Under the pieces are notes generated by a model. That model did no database searches, was not told where the DNA came from, and was given only the letters and a program-made list of their open reading frames with translations. The translations under genes and the position numbers were made by a program. A stretch of DNA of 64,000 nt. It comes from Paracoccaceae bacterium (GTDB lineage Bacteria > Pseudomonadota > Alphaproteobacteria > Rhodobacterales > Rhodobacteraceae). This document shows positions 17,219 through 25,774 of this stretch, piece by piece (positions within the stretch are counted from its first letter, which is position 1; every line of letters starts with the position of its first letter). Location of the stretch: NCBI GenBank assembly GCA_902602765.1, contig CACKSH010000002.1, positions 62,001 to 126,000 of the forward strand. Direction: 5' to 3'.

Positions 17219-17410
17219 ATGATTTGGTGGATGATAAAGTTAATCTTTCGTCCAGTTAGGTTAATCTTTCTTTTAACCTTTATATGGGTTGCAATAAGTA
17301 TTTTAAAATTTGAAAACCCTGCAACAGAGGATGCTGAAGGACTTGCTTGGTGTAAAAAATACAAACCAAACTTATCTTACGAAGTGTGTTCTAATGAATT
17401 TGGTTATTGA
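17219..17410 (+). CDS. Small single-span membrane protein of unknown function
   Basis: A 63-residue protein starting at an ATG preceded by CCAAGG; a TTG at 17171 in frame would add 16 residues but lacks a ribosome site. It has a basic, Trp-rich N-terminus (MIWWMIKLIFRPVR), one membrane helix at about 15-30 (LIFLLTFIWVAISIL) and a short tail with two cysteines (WCKKY and EVCSNEF). It is 21 bases upstream of the P450 gene on the same strand and could be cotranscribed. No family is recognised. The two spaced cysteines in the presumed periplasmic tail might form a disulfide. Confidence 0.6.
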   Translation: MIWWMIKLIFRPVRLIFLLTFIWVAISILKFENPATEDAEGLAWCKKYKPNLSYEVCSNEFGY

Positions 17411-17431
17411 AAGATATTTTAAGGAACTCCT

Positions 17432-18598
17432 ATGAGTTCTGCACCTGTTCAAGATATTGATCTTAAGATCTTTGAAAGTAATCCATATCCAATCCTAGGT
17501 TTTTTTCGAACAAACTCACCAATTACTTATGTGCCGCAACTTAATGCAACGCTGTTCTCAAAGCATCAGGATATTTTCATCTGTGAAAAGAATGTGGAAG
17601 TATTTTCATCTGTGCAGCCGAATGGATTAATGACTAAGCTCATGGGGCAGAATATGATGCGAAAAGACGGAGATGCCCATATTAGTGAGAGAAAAGCGAT
17701 TTTCCCAACAGTCTCTCCAAAAATAGTTAAAAATTTTTGGAAGGACCAGTTTGTTGAAAAAACTACTAAAATTATAAAAAAAATTGGTAACAAAAAAGAA
17801 TTAGAGATTGTTTCTGAATTCTCCACACAAGTAGCAGCAGAAGCTTTAAAACTTATCACCGGTTTGAGCAAGATGAAATGGATTGAAATGGATCGGGTGA
17901 GCCAAGGGATGATTGACGGTTGCTCTAACTACATTAGCGACCCCTTGGTAACTAAAAATTGTGAAGATTGTACTCGATCGATTGATCTGCACATCGATGC
18001 ACAGTTGAAAGACCCTAAACTACATAACGCACCGTCTTTGCTTTCCAGTCAACTCGAGGCGGGATTATCTATGGATGCAATACGAGCGAATATAAAACTT
18101 GCTATCTCTGGAGGTCAAAATGAACCGCGTGATGCTATTGCGGGAACAATTGGAACCTTACTAGAAAATCATTCGCAGCTGGAATCAATAATATCAGGCT
18201 CCAAAACGTGGCTGCAAGCATTCGAGGAATATTCAAGGTGGATGTCTCCAATTGGTATGTCTCCCAGACGCATAGCCAAAAATTTTATCTATAAAAACGT
18301 TGAGTTTTATGAAAATGACATGATCTTTTTCATGTTCGGGTCTGCAAATCGGGACGAGGCTATATTTCAGAACCCAGATTACTTTGACATCTCAAGAGAT
18401 AATGGCCAATCTATTTCATTTGGTGCCGGACCTCACTTCTGTGCAGGTGCTTGGATATCCAAAACTCTGATCGCAGAAGTAGCACTGCCTTTGTTTTTCT
18501 CACATTTCCCCAATGTATATTTAAAAAAGCCAATTGAATTTCAGGGTTGGGCCTTCAGGGGACCAAAGGAGATTATTTTAGAAAATAGGCATAAATAA
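17432..18598 (+). CDS. Cytochrome P450
   Basis: A 388-residue soluble P450. The heme-binding loop is FGAGPHFCAGAW with Cys337, the ExxR pair is Glu266/Arg269 (EYSR), and the PERF-like segment follows (MSPIGMSPRRIAKN). The I-helix reads SGGQNEPRD at 226-234 instead of the common AGxDTT, so the usual acid-alcohol oxygen-activation pair is replaced by Glu-Pro-Arg-Asp. ATG is preceded by AAGGAA. No ferredoxin or reductase gene is adjacent, so electrons must come from elsewhere. The substrate is unknown. The following gene on the strand is an MBL hydrolase. Confidence 0.9.
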   Translation: MSSAPVQDIDLKIFESNPYPILGFFRTNSPITYVPQLNATLFSKHQDIFICEKNVEVFSSVQPNGLMTKLMGQNMMRKDGDAHISERKAIFPTVSPKIVKNFWKDQFVEKTTKIIKKIGNKKELEIVSEFSTQVAAEALKLITGLSKMKWIEMDRVSQGMIDGCSNYISDPLVTKNCEDCTRSIDLHIDAQLKDPKLHNAPSLLSSQLEAGLSMDAIRANIKLAISGGQNEPRDAIAGTIGTLLENHSQLESIISGSKTWLQAFEEYSRWMSPIGMSPRRIAKNFIYKNVEFYENDMIFFMFGSANRDEAIFQNPDYFDISRDNGQSISFGAGPHFCAGAWISKTLIAEVALPLFFSHFPNVYLKKPIEFQGWAFRGPKEIILENRHK

Positions 18599-18663
18599 CT
18601 TGCTGAAGATAAAATTATCAAAGATATTCCAAATAGAGAATATTATTGGCTCAGGAAAAAACT

Positions 18664-19572
18664 ATGATTATTAGAAGACGTGCATTTCTTAAAGCGGCGT
18701 CCTGCCTGCCATTATCACTAACTTTACCGAGCATAGCGTACACTAAGATTGACTTTGGGACGACAAAGGTCACAACAGTCAGTGACGGAAGTATTACACT
18801 TCCAGCCGGGTTGACCTTCGACACAATGCCTCAGGCTGAACTTGAGCTGGTAATCAATGAATTATCTCTGTCACGAGAACAATTAGTTAGGGAATGTAAC
18901 GTAACATTGTTGGAAGCAGACAACCGTAAAATTCTAATTGATGTTGGTGCCGGTAATTACTTTTTGGATGGTATGGGGGCCATCGTCGGTAGCTTGGACG
19001 AGAGGGGACTTGCGCCTGAAGATATTACTGACGTTATTTTTACTCATGCACATCCAGACCATATCTGGGGTGTCCTAGACGATTTTGATGATTTGTTATA
19101 TCCAAATGCCACGTATCATATTGGCAGGACAGAATGGGATTTTTGGTGGAACCCAGAAACAGTCAACAGAGTTGATGAGGGCAGAGTAGAGACAGCCGTT
19201 GGTGCTAAAACCCGGTTTGAAGCATTACAAGATCAAATAGAATTTTTTGATGATGGAGATGAGCCGATACCAGGTGTACTAGCGTTTATGACACCCGGCC
19301 ACACGCCTGGCCATATGAGTTTTGAAATAGCCAATGGCTCGCAATCTGCTCTTATAGTCGGGGATGCTTTAAATAACCATCATGTTGCATTTAAAAGACC
19401 AGACTGGCTGAGTGGACTTGACCAAAATCCGGAAGAGGCTGCTCAAACGAGACAGAAGCTACTAAATCGAATATCAAATGAAGATATGTTGATTATTGGT
19501 TTTCATTTACCAAATGGTGGAATAGGCCGCGTGGCGCGGTCTGGCCCTGAGTATTCATTTGTAAATATTTAG
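18664..19572 (+). CDS. Exported (Tat) metallo-beta-lactamase-fold hydrolase
   Basis: A 302-residue protein starting at ATG 18664 (AGGA at 7 bases); a TTG 18 bases upstream is possible. The N-terminus IIRRRAFLKAASCLPLS is a twin-arginine signal. The zinc site is HAHPDH at about 128-133 and a second histidine in TPGHTPGHMSF near 250, as in MBL-fold hydrolases that cleave lactones, thioesters or phosphodiesters. It would act in the periplasm. It follows the P450 by 66 bases on the same strand. Substrate unknown; quorum-signal lactonase is one possible role among many. Confidence 0.82.
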   Translation: MIIRRRAFLKAASCLPLSLTLPSIAYTKIDFGTTKVTTVSDGSITLPAGLTFDTMPQAELELVINELSLSREQLVRECNVTLLEADNRKILIDVGAGNYFLDGMGAIVGSLDERGLAPEDITDVIFTHAHPDHIWGVLDDFDDLLYPNATYHIGRTEWDFWWNPETVNRVDEGRVETAVGAKTRFEALQDQIEFFDDGDEPIPGVLAFMTPGHTPGHMSFEIANGSQSALIVGDALNNHHVAFKRPDWLSGLDQNPEEAAQTRQKLLNRISNEDMLIIGFHLPNGGIGRVARSGPEYSFVNI

Positions 19573-19683
19573 CTCTAACTTCAGCCTAAAGATTATACTT
19601 TTTTTTGAAAGTGCATTGATAAGTAGTTCTTATCAACGTAACGGTTATTAATACACGACAGACACAAAACTAAAGGTTAAGAT

Positions 19684-20928
19684 ATGTCAGAGACTTCTGC
19701 TATTAATTCTACTCACATTGATCGTTTGGCGGAACTTGCTGTTAAAACGGGTTTGGCCCTAAGACCAGGTCAGGATTTAATGATCACAGCACCTTTAGAA
19801 GCCTTACCCCTGGTTAGAAAAATAACTGATTACGCCTACAAATCTGGTGCAGTCGTTATTACTCCAATATTTTCAGATCCAGAGATGGTCTTATCACGTT
19901 ACAGAAATGCACTTGATGCATCGTTTGATAAGGCTGCTAATTGGCTTTATGACGGAATGGGAGCAGCTTTCGACAACAATACTGCAAGACTTGCAATTGT
20001 TGGCGATGATCCAATGTTGCTTGCAGATGAAGACCCTCAGAAAGTAGGAAGAGTTAATAAAGCAAACTCTAAGGCATTGTCTCCAGCCAGAGAGAGAATT
20101 ACGCGCTTTGACATAAACTGGAATATCGTTGCATGGCCAGGATTAGCTTGGGCAAAAAGAATGTTCCCAGATTTGCCAGAGAAAGAGGCACAAGCAAAAC
20201 TTGCAGAGGCAATATTTTCTGCTTCTCGTGTTAACGTGAGCAATCCTATTGAGGCGTGGAATAATCATAACGCAAACTTGCGTAAACGTTCCGACTGGCT
20301 AAACCAACAAAATTTTGCCTCTCTACACTTTTCTGGACCGGGAACCGATCTCACGGTAGGACTAGCAGATGATCACGAGTGGATGGGCGGTGCTTCTTTA
20401 GCAAGAAACGGCATTACGTGTAATCCAAATATACCATCCGAGGAAGTTTTCACTACTCCTCACTGCATGAAAGTTCAAGGCACGGTGAGCTCCACAAAAC
20501 CTCTATCTCATCAAGGAACATTAATTGATAACATCTGTGTAAAATTTGAGTCTGGAAGTATTACTGAAGCTCATGCATCCAAAGGTGAAGAAGTGTTGTT
20601 GAAAGTATTAGACTCAGATGAAGGTGCAAGGCGTTTGGGAGAGGTAGCGTTAGTTCCTCACAGTTCACCAATTTCGCAAAGTGGTCTTTTATTTTATAAC
20701 ACTTTATTTGATGAAAATGCCGCCAGTCATATCGCGTTGGGTCAGTGTTACTCTAAATGTTTTAAAGATGGCGAAAATCTGAGTAAAGAACAGATCATCT
20801 CACGGGGCGGTAATAGTAGTATGATACATATAGACTGGATGATTGGATCTGGTGAAATAAATGTAGATGGTATAAAAACCAATGGAACTGCAGTACCAGT
20901 TTTCCGAAACGGTGAATGGGCTGGATAA
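19684..20928 (+). CDS. M29-family aminopeptidase
   Basis: A 414-residue aminopeptidase of the AmpS/PepS (M29) type, which releases N-terminal residues using a two-metal centre. The N-terminal domain starts at HIDRLAELAVKTGLALRPGQDLMITAP. The metal-binding region includes FSGPGTDLTVGLADDHEWMGG and the later NIPSEEVFTTPH, followed by an HIALGQCYSKC block and HIDWMIGSGEINVDG, which are typical. ATG follows AAGG by 6 bases. Its last 13 bases overlap the start of the MFS gene, which implies translational coupling. Confidence 0.88.
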   Translation: MSETSAINSTHIDRLAELAVKTGLALRPGQDLMITAPLEALPLVRKITDYAYKSGAVVITPIFSDPEMVLSRYRNALDASFDKAANWLYDGMGAAFDNNTARLAIVGDDPMLLADEDPQKVGRVNKANSKALSPARERITRFDINWNIVAWPGLAWAKRMFPDLPEKEAQAKLAEAIFSASRVNVSNPIEAWNNHNANLRKRSDWLNQQNFASLHFSGPGTDLTVGLADDHEWMGGASLARNGITCNPNIPSEEVFTTPHCMKVQGTVSSTKPLSHQGTLIDNICVKFESGSITEAHASKGEEVLLKVLDSDEGARRLGEVALVPHSSPISQSGLLFYNTLFDENAASHIALGQCYSKCFKDGENLSKEQIISRGGNSSMIHIDWMIGSGEINVDGIKTNGTAVPVFRNGEWAG

Positions 20929-22118
20929 GTCAAATTCAAAACATAACTGTAAAGATACGCCAACAAATAAGTGAGGCGACGACTGCTCCTGGCATGATAA
21001 TGATATCTTTATCAGCCGTAGCACTTGGCGCAGCGTTTGGTGGGTATCTCCCGCTAATTTCTCTATGGATGGAAACTTTCAATATATCTTTTCAAAGGAT
21101 TGGCGTAGTGTGTGGAGCTGCTGCTCTTGGCGTTGTGTCCAGCGCCTACTTTGCACCAAAGTTGGCTGCGAAATATGGATATATAGTGACAATTAATGCC
21201 GGTTTAATCGTTGCAGCTATAATGACCATTGCATTTCGTTTTACGGACAACTACGGTTTGTGGCTTGCCTTTCGGTTTGTAAGTGGCCTTGGCTTAGGTC
21301 TACACTGGGTTTTGACAGAAGCTTGGCTAGCCAATATTGTAGCTGAAAAATATCGTACCCGTGTGATGGCAATTTATGCTACCGCTATTTCAATCGGATT
21401 TGCCGTTGGACCTGTCGTCATTTGGTTATTTGGCGCTCTTTCGATAATTCCATTTATAATTATGGGTGGTCTTCTGATTTTAGCTGCAATTCCAATATTA
21501 AAACTCAAAGGCCTTGAACCTAAAGACACTCAAACTCATTCTGCATCACCGCTCATATTGATCAAAAGAGCCCCAACTGTCGCGTCTGCCTGTGTCGTTG
21601 TAGGCAGTGTAGATTTAGCCTTAATTAGTCTTCTTCCAGCAATGATAACTCGCACACCCGAAGCCGCACCAATTCTAGCGTTGATTATCGTACCGGCCAT
21701 GGCACTGGGTGCAACAGGTCTTCAGTACCCTATTGCAATTTTGGCCGATAAATACGGCCTTCGGAAAGTTGGGGTAATAACTGTTTGTGCAGGCCTGATA
21801 TTTGCCAGCTTAATCCCATTTTTTTTAGGATCGATATTTGTAACTCTTATCTTTGGATTTCTTGGTGCAGGCTTAGTTTATGCTCTCTATTCGATTGGAC
21901 TTGCAATGTTATCTAGAAGGTTTTCAGGAGCGGAAATTGTTGCAGCAAACGCTGGATTTGTAATACTTTTTGAGCTTTCAAATTTGATGGGGCCTTGGGT
22001 TGCCGGATTTTTGCTAGATATAAATATGCGTTTAGGCCTGCCTATTTTCACACTTTCTATAGGTGTTTTCTATGTGACTATCTCATGGATAAGAAGACAT
22101 ACAAATGCCAATTATTAG
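20916..22118 (+). CDS. Major facilitator superfamily transporter
   Basis: A 400-residue membrane protein with about twelve hydrophobic segments and the MFS arrangement of two six-helix halves. An internal cytoplasmic loop lies near 195-210 (LKLKGLEPKDTQTHS). The ATG at 20916 overlaps the aminopeptidase gene by 13 bases; an internal ATG at 20995 could give a shorter form but the overlap favours 20916. Motif-A-like GLGLGLHWVLTEAWLANI is present between helices 4 and 5. The cargo is unknown. Its coupling to an aminopeptidase suggests a peptide or amino acid, which is speculation. Confidence 0.83.
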   Translation: MGWISQIQNITVKIRQQISEATTAPGMIMISLSAVALGAAFGGYLPLISLWMETFNISFQRIGVVCGAAALGVVSSAYFAPKLAAKYGYIVTINAGLIVAAIMTIAFRFTDNYGLWLAFRFVSGLGLGLHWVLTEAWLANIVAEKYRTRVMAIYATAISIGFAVGPVVIWLFGALSIIPFIIMGGLLILAAIPILKLKGLEPKDTQTHSASPLILIKRAPTVASACVVVGSVDLALISLLPAMITRTPEAAPILALIIVPAMALGATGLQYPIAILADKYGLRKVGVITVCAGLIFASLIPFFLGSIFVTLIFGFLGAGLVYALYSIGLAMLSRRFSGAEIVAANAGFVILFELSNLMGPWVAGFLLDINMRLGLPIFTLSIGVFYVTISWIRRHTNANY

Positions 22119-22135
22119 AAATGTTTCTAAATAAT

Positions 22136-23161
22136 TTAAATACCCCAGGTATCTGAAATACGATAACCGCCTGGCCATGGATCTGCCGGATCAAGCATGT
22201 GCTGATGGGTGCCTGTAATCCAAGCACGACCACTAATTTCCGGCAAAATAGCCTCCACATTTCCGACCTTAGTTAATCCTAAAATTTGACCAGTAAATTC
22301 TGAATCAATAATAGAATTTGCAGTTAACTGCTCCCCAATTTTTATTTTCCCACGCTTGTGTAAGATTGCCATTTTAGCTGACAAGGCTGTCCCTGTGGGC
22401 GACCTATCAATTTTTCCAGGTTTTATGGCTACCGCAGATTTAAAGTTTTTACCCTTTTTACCTTGCAATAATGGGCCACAAAAGTGGCAAAATGAAAAAT
22501 GATCCCAATCAGAATAGGTGGGATGATAAAAGTTTAATTGCTCGTTAGCGGCTTCAGTAATCTTTTCTCCTAATTTTGCGAGATCTTTAGCTTCATCCGT
22601 AGAAAGCCTAAAGCCTAGACTGTCTGCGTCCACCACCACAAACGAGTCACCACCAAAAGCAGTATCAACATTCATGGCCCCATATCCTTCTATCTCAAGT
22701 ACTGAATCAAGAGCATTTGAGAAACTAGGCAAATTTTTAATATAGATCCTGTTTGCCTTTCCATTAGAACATGCTGCCTTTACTTTTATTAAACCCCCTG
22801 GCGCCTCAAGCGTGAAACTAGTGACGGGTTCGACCATTTCTATTATTCCGGCATCAAGCAAAACGGTTGCAACACAAATCGAATTTGATCCTGACATCGG
22901 AGGATTAAACTCTGGCTCCATTATAATAAAGGCAGCATCTGCTTTTGGGTCCTTTGGAGGCACAAGTAAATTCACATGTCTAAAAACGCCACCTCGGGGC
23001 TCATTTAATAGGAAATTACGCAACAAACCATTACTCAAAATCCACTTACTCTGCTCCCAAACTGTATCGCCAGGCGGCGGCGGAACTCCACCAATAATCA
23101 CGTCTCCAACCTCGCCTTCCGCATGAGCTGAAATAACATGGATTGACTTAGTGGTTCGCAT
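22136..23161 (-). CDS. Proline-racemase-fold protein lacking both catalytic cysteines
   Basis: A 341-residue member of the proline racemase / hydroxyproline epimerase / trans-3-hydroxyproline dehydratase superfamily. Folds and motifs are conserved (HAEGEVGDVIIGG at 13-25, SGSNSICVA, IDRSPTGTALSAKMAIL), but the two positions that are usually Cys read Ser90 (MSGS, usually MCGH) and Thr256 (DRSPTGT, usually DRSPCGT). Cys/Cys members epimerise or racemise and Cys/Thr or Ser/Cys members dehydrate. Ser/Thr is not a pair I can assign, so the reaction is unknown. It is divergent from the ThDP decarboxylase gene with 58 bases between, a likely shared regulatory region. Confidence 0.85.
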   Translation of the reverse strand: MRTTKSIHVISAHAEGEVGDVIIGGVPPPPGDTVWEQSKWILSNGLLRNFLLNEPRGGVFRHVNLLVPPKDPKADAAFIIMEPEFNPPMSGSNSICVATVLLDAGIIEMVEPVTSFTLEAPGGLIKVKAACSNGKANRIYIKNLPSFSNALDSVLEIEGYGAMNVDTAFGGDSFVVVDADSLGFRLSTDEAKDLAKLGEKITEAANEQLNFYHPTYSDWDHFSFCHFCGPLLQGKKGKNFKSAVAIKPGKIDRSPTGTALSAKMAILHKRGKIKIGEQLTANSIIDSEFTGQILGLTKVGNVEAILPEISGRAWITGTHQHMLDPADPWPGGYRISDTWGI

Positions 23162-23219
23162 TAAAGAAGCTTAGGTATAGCTTTAAGATGTGTAAACTGC
23201 TTTTTAGGAAAATATTAAT

Positions 23220-24794
23220 ATGGAGAGACCAACCGGGGTCCAAATATCAAGGTTTTTAAAAAACCAAGGTGTCGAATATATATTTGGCATTCCGGGCGTT
23301 CACAACCAAGAGCTTTATCGCGGCATTGATGAAGCGGAACTCACCCATGTTCTTGCAAGACATGAACAGGGCGCTGGCTTCATGGCAGATGGTTACGCCA
23401 GAGCAAGTGGGAAACCAGGAATTGTTTATGTTATTACAGGACCAGGTATTTGTAATGTTTTAACTGCACTAGGGCAATCATACTCCGATAGTATACCGAT
23501 CCTAGCTATTTCTTCCTGCTTAGACGAGACAGCATACCGACGCGGACAATTACACCAAATGCTGGATCAGGAGAGTGCGGCCGGTAGTGTTTGTGACTGG
23601 TCTGAGACAGCTCAAAATTACAAGGCTGCTTATGGCTTATTGGAGCGGGCATTCACAGAATTGCACGATAAGAGACCCAGGCCAAAACATATACAAATCC
23701 CAATTAAAGTACTTGAAGAAAACGCACCTGATTTTGAAATCAGTGAAAAAGCTAAGAACTTTTTTTCATATGCCGAAAAAGAAATAAATGAGGTTTCGAC
23801 GCTAATTAAAAACTCTGAAAAGCCTCTGTTTATTGTAGGTGGTGGCGCCAAGAAAACAGACGTTTTTAAGCTAATAAAAAAGACTGGTGCTGCAAGTTTT
23901 ACGAGCTTTACCGGCAGGGGGCTGATACCATCAACTTACCCATTATTTTTGGGCTCATCGTTGGCTAGACCAGACACTGTAAGTGTGCTGTCAAAATCAG
24001 ACTTAATAGTTGTTCTGGGCTCAGAACTAGCAGAAGTTGATATCTGGCGCGACAATCTGGGTCACAAATGTACATTGGTTCGTGTTGATACTGACCCTGA
24101 AGTTCTCAGTGATCATCATAATGCGGATATTAAGCTTAATATGAAAGTGGAAGACTTTGTTGAAGCATCTCTGAAAAACTTTGATGGACAGGATTGTGCA
24201 GAAAAGTGGGATCCTAAACTTGTATCGCAAAAACGTGAAGAATGGATTTTACAAGCGACAAGAGAGTTTCCCGGGATATCAGAGGTGGTCAGATCAGTCG
24301 AGGAAATAGTGCCGGAAGATACTATGGTATATTCTGATATGACGCAATTTGCATATTTGGCTAAAGAAATCTGGGATATGAAAAAACCTAATCATTGGCA
24401 TCATCCTTATGGATTTGGGACTTTAGGGTATGCATTGCCAGCTGCGATAGGCGGTTGTATTGCTAGGCCCAATATGCCCACGATAGCTATAGCTGGTGAC
24501 TATGGATTTCAGTACACAATTCAGGAGTTAGGTACCGCTGTTGAATTGCAACTTAATTTACCAATTCTCATTTGGGATAACCAAAAACTTAAAGCTATTG
24601 AGGACAGCATGGTAGCTGCGCAAATTGCTCCAAATTCCGTTCAAGCTTTAAACCCTAATTTCTGCAAATTAGCTGAATCCTATGGGGCGCTATCCAGAAA
24701 GCCATCTAACCTAAAAGAACTACAAAAAAATATAATTGAAGCTTTCAGCTCAAAAGTTCCGACTGTTATCCATATCTCTGGAGAAATCCAATAG
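23220..24794 (+). CDS. ThDP-dependent decarboxylase, 2-ketoarginine (AruI)-like
   Basis: A 524-residue three-domain thiamine diphosphate enzyme. Glu49 in ARHEQGAGF is the cofactor-activating residue, the central Rossmann-like domain spans about 190-320, and the C-terminal ThDP/Mg site reads AGDYGFQYTIQELGTA to WDNQKLKA. The FGIPGVHNQELYRGID opening and FMADGYARASGKPG are shared with acetolactate synthase-like enzymes, and the overall sequence most resembles the 5-guanidino-2-oxopentanoate decarboxylase (AruI) group. If so, it makes 4-guanidinobutanal from 2-ketoarginine in the arginine transaminase route, and the ureohydrolases in this window could act downstream. ATG follows AGGA. Confidence 0.78.
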   Translation: MERPTGVQISRFLKNQGVEYIFGIPGVHNQELYRGIDEAELTHVLARHEQGAGFMADGYARASGKPGIVYVITGPGICNVLTALGQSYSDSIPILAISSCLDETAYRRGQLHQMLDQESAAGSVCDWSETAQNYKAAYGLLERAFTELHDKRPRPKHIQIPIKVLEENAPDFEISEKAKNFFSYAEKEINEVSTLIKNSEKPLFIVGGGAKKTDVFKLIKKTGAASFTSFTGRGLIPSTYPLFLGSSLARPDTVSVLSKSDLIVVLGSELAEVDIWRDNLGHKCTLVRVDTDPEVLSDHHNADIKLNMKVEDFVEASLKNFDGQDCAEKWDPKLVSQKREEWILQATREFPGISEVVRSVEEIVPEDTMVYSDMTQFAYLAKEIWDMKKPNHWHHPYGFGTLGYALPAAIGGCIARPNMPTIAIAGDYGFQYTIQELGTAVELQLNLPILIWDNQKLKAIEDSMVAAQIAPNSVQALNPNFCKLAESYGALSRKPSNLKELQKNIIEAFSSKVPTVIHISGEIQ

Positions 24795-24817
24795 ACTAAC
24801 GACGCCTCCAAAATGAA

Positions 24818-24841
24818 AAAGACCCTCCTGAGAGGGCCTTT
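24818..24841 (+). terminator. Rho-independent-like terminator after the ThDP enzyme gene
   Basis: AAAGACCCTC-ctga-GAGGGCCTTT is a 10-bp stem with one A/C mismatch and a 4-base loop, followed by TTTAT. It lies 23 bases after the stop codon at 24794 and reads in the same direction. Confidence 0.65.
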
Positions 24842-24913
24842 ATCGCAAATATTGACCTAGGGAGGAGGAAGGTCACTATCTTTTAGTCTTTCAAACGAAA
24901 TTGGGAGGAACGT

Positions 24914-25022
24914 ATGAAAAACTCTAAAAAAACGTTTTACGCTTTTCTAAAGAACAATATGCTGCGTTGCGGCAAGTTTTACCAATGCTATTTTTGCATA
25001 CCCGCTTTGCATTATTTTATAG
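24914..25022 (+). pseudogene. Broken 5' remnant, possibly of a secreted binding protein
   Basis: An ATG at 24914 has a strong ribosome site (GGGAGGAA, like that of the TRAP binding protein at 60.6 kb) and begins MKNSKKTFYAFLKNN. About 45 bases later the +1 frame reads CCVAASFTNAIFAYP, which looks like the end of a signal peptide, then stops at 25020-25022. A signal-peptide start split across two frames and ending just before another gene's 3' end suggests a decayed and truncated gene. The full 95-residue open frame (to 25201) runs antisense into the SDR gene and does not look like a real protein. Confidence 0.4.
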
Positions 25023-25051
25023 TTGGCATAATTTATAACTCTCAACATACG

Positions 25052-25756
25052 TTATTTGAATATTATCGACTTAGATGCTGGCGATACGTTGATTTCATCA
25101 ATGTTTGTACCCTTTCTGGTTTCAATAATATCACATACTATTTTAGCAATGTCGCCTGGCTCAATTGCATTATTTCCATCCTCACCAGGCTTAAAATTTA
25201 AAGTATCAAAAAATGGGGTTCTTACAAAACCAGGGTTTATCAAACAAACCCTCACGCCAGTATTGCCACATTCATCACGAAGTGATTGAGCAAAGCCTCT
25301 CAGACCAAACTTTGCAGCCGAATAAAGTGATGCCTTTTTCTTTCCAACTATAGAAGCCTCTGAACCCATGATAATAATGTCACCATTACCCTTAGCCTTC
25401 ATAAAACTCACTAAGTGTCTACAAAGCATTATATGTGATATTAAATTTATATTTATAAAATCCGATATTTGCTTAGCAGAAAAATTCTCCAAGGTTCGAA
25501 AATCACCACAACCAGCATTACAAATTAATACGTCAACGTCAGAGTGTTGATGCAAAATCTGCGGAATAATACGCTCAGTTCTTTCAAAATCCGATAGATC
25601 AATTGAAATAGGAAAATAACCATCAAAGTCTGGTTTGAATTTTTTGTGATCGCGTGCAAGACCTATTACATTAGTCCCACTTTTTAATAGTAGTGAAGTA
25701 ATTTCTTTTCCAATGCCACTGGAACTACCAGAAACAATCGCTTTTCTTTTTTCCAA
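25052..25756 (-). CDS. Short-chain dehydrogenase/reductase (SDR)
   Basis: A 234-residue classical SDR: cofactor loop VSGSSSGIGKEI at 9-20, NAGCGDF near 85, catalytic Ser in MGSEAS and YSAAK with Tyr and Lys, followed by NPGFVRTPFF. It would reduce a ketone or oxidise a hydroxyl with NAD(P). The start is TTG at 25756, preceded by GGAG at 10 bases. It is the last gene of a tightly packed run with the radical SAM protein 18 bases upstream. The substrate is probably the product of that pathway (inference). Confidence 0.88.
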   Translation of the reverse strand: MEKRKAIVSGSSSGIGKEITSLLLKSGTNVIGLARDHKKFKPDFDGYFPISIDLSDFERTERIIPQILHQHSDVDVLICNAGCGDFRTLENFSAKQISDFININLISHIMLCRHLVSFMKAKGNGDIIIMGSEASIVGKKKASLYSAAKFGLRGFAQSLRDECGNTGVRVCLINPGFVRTPFFDTLNFKPGEDGNNAIEPGDIAKIVCDIIETRKGTNIDEINVSPASKSIIFK

Positions 25757-25774
25757 ATTTTACAAACTCCAGCC

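Noticed and set aside
24914..25201. 95-codon open frame read as a real protein
   Set aside because: The second half is antisense to a clear SDR gene and the composition is implausible; only the first 110 bases look like a gene relic.
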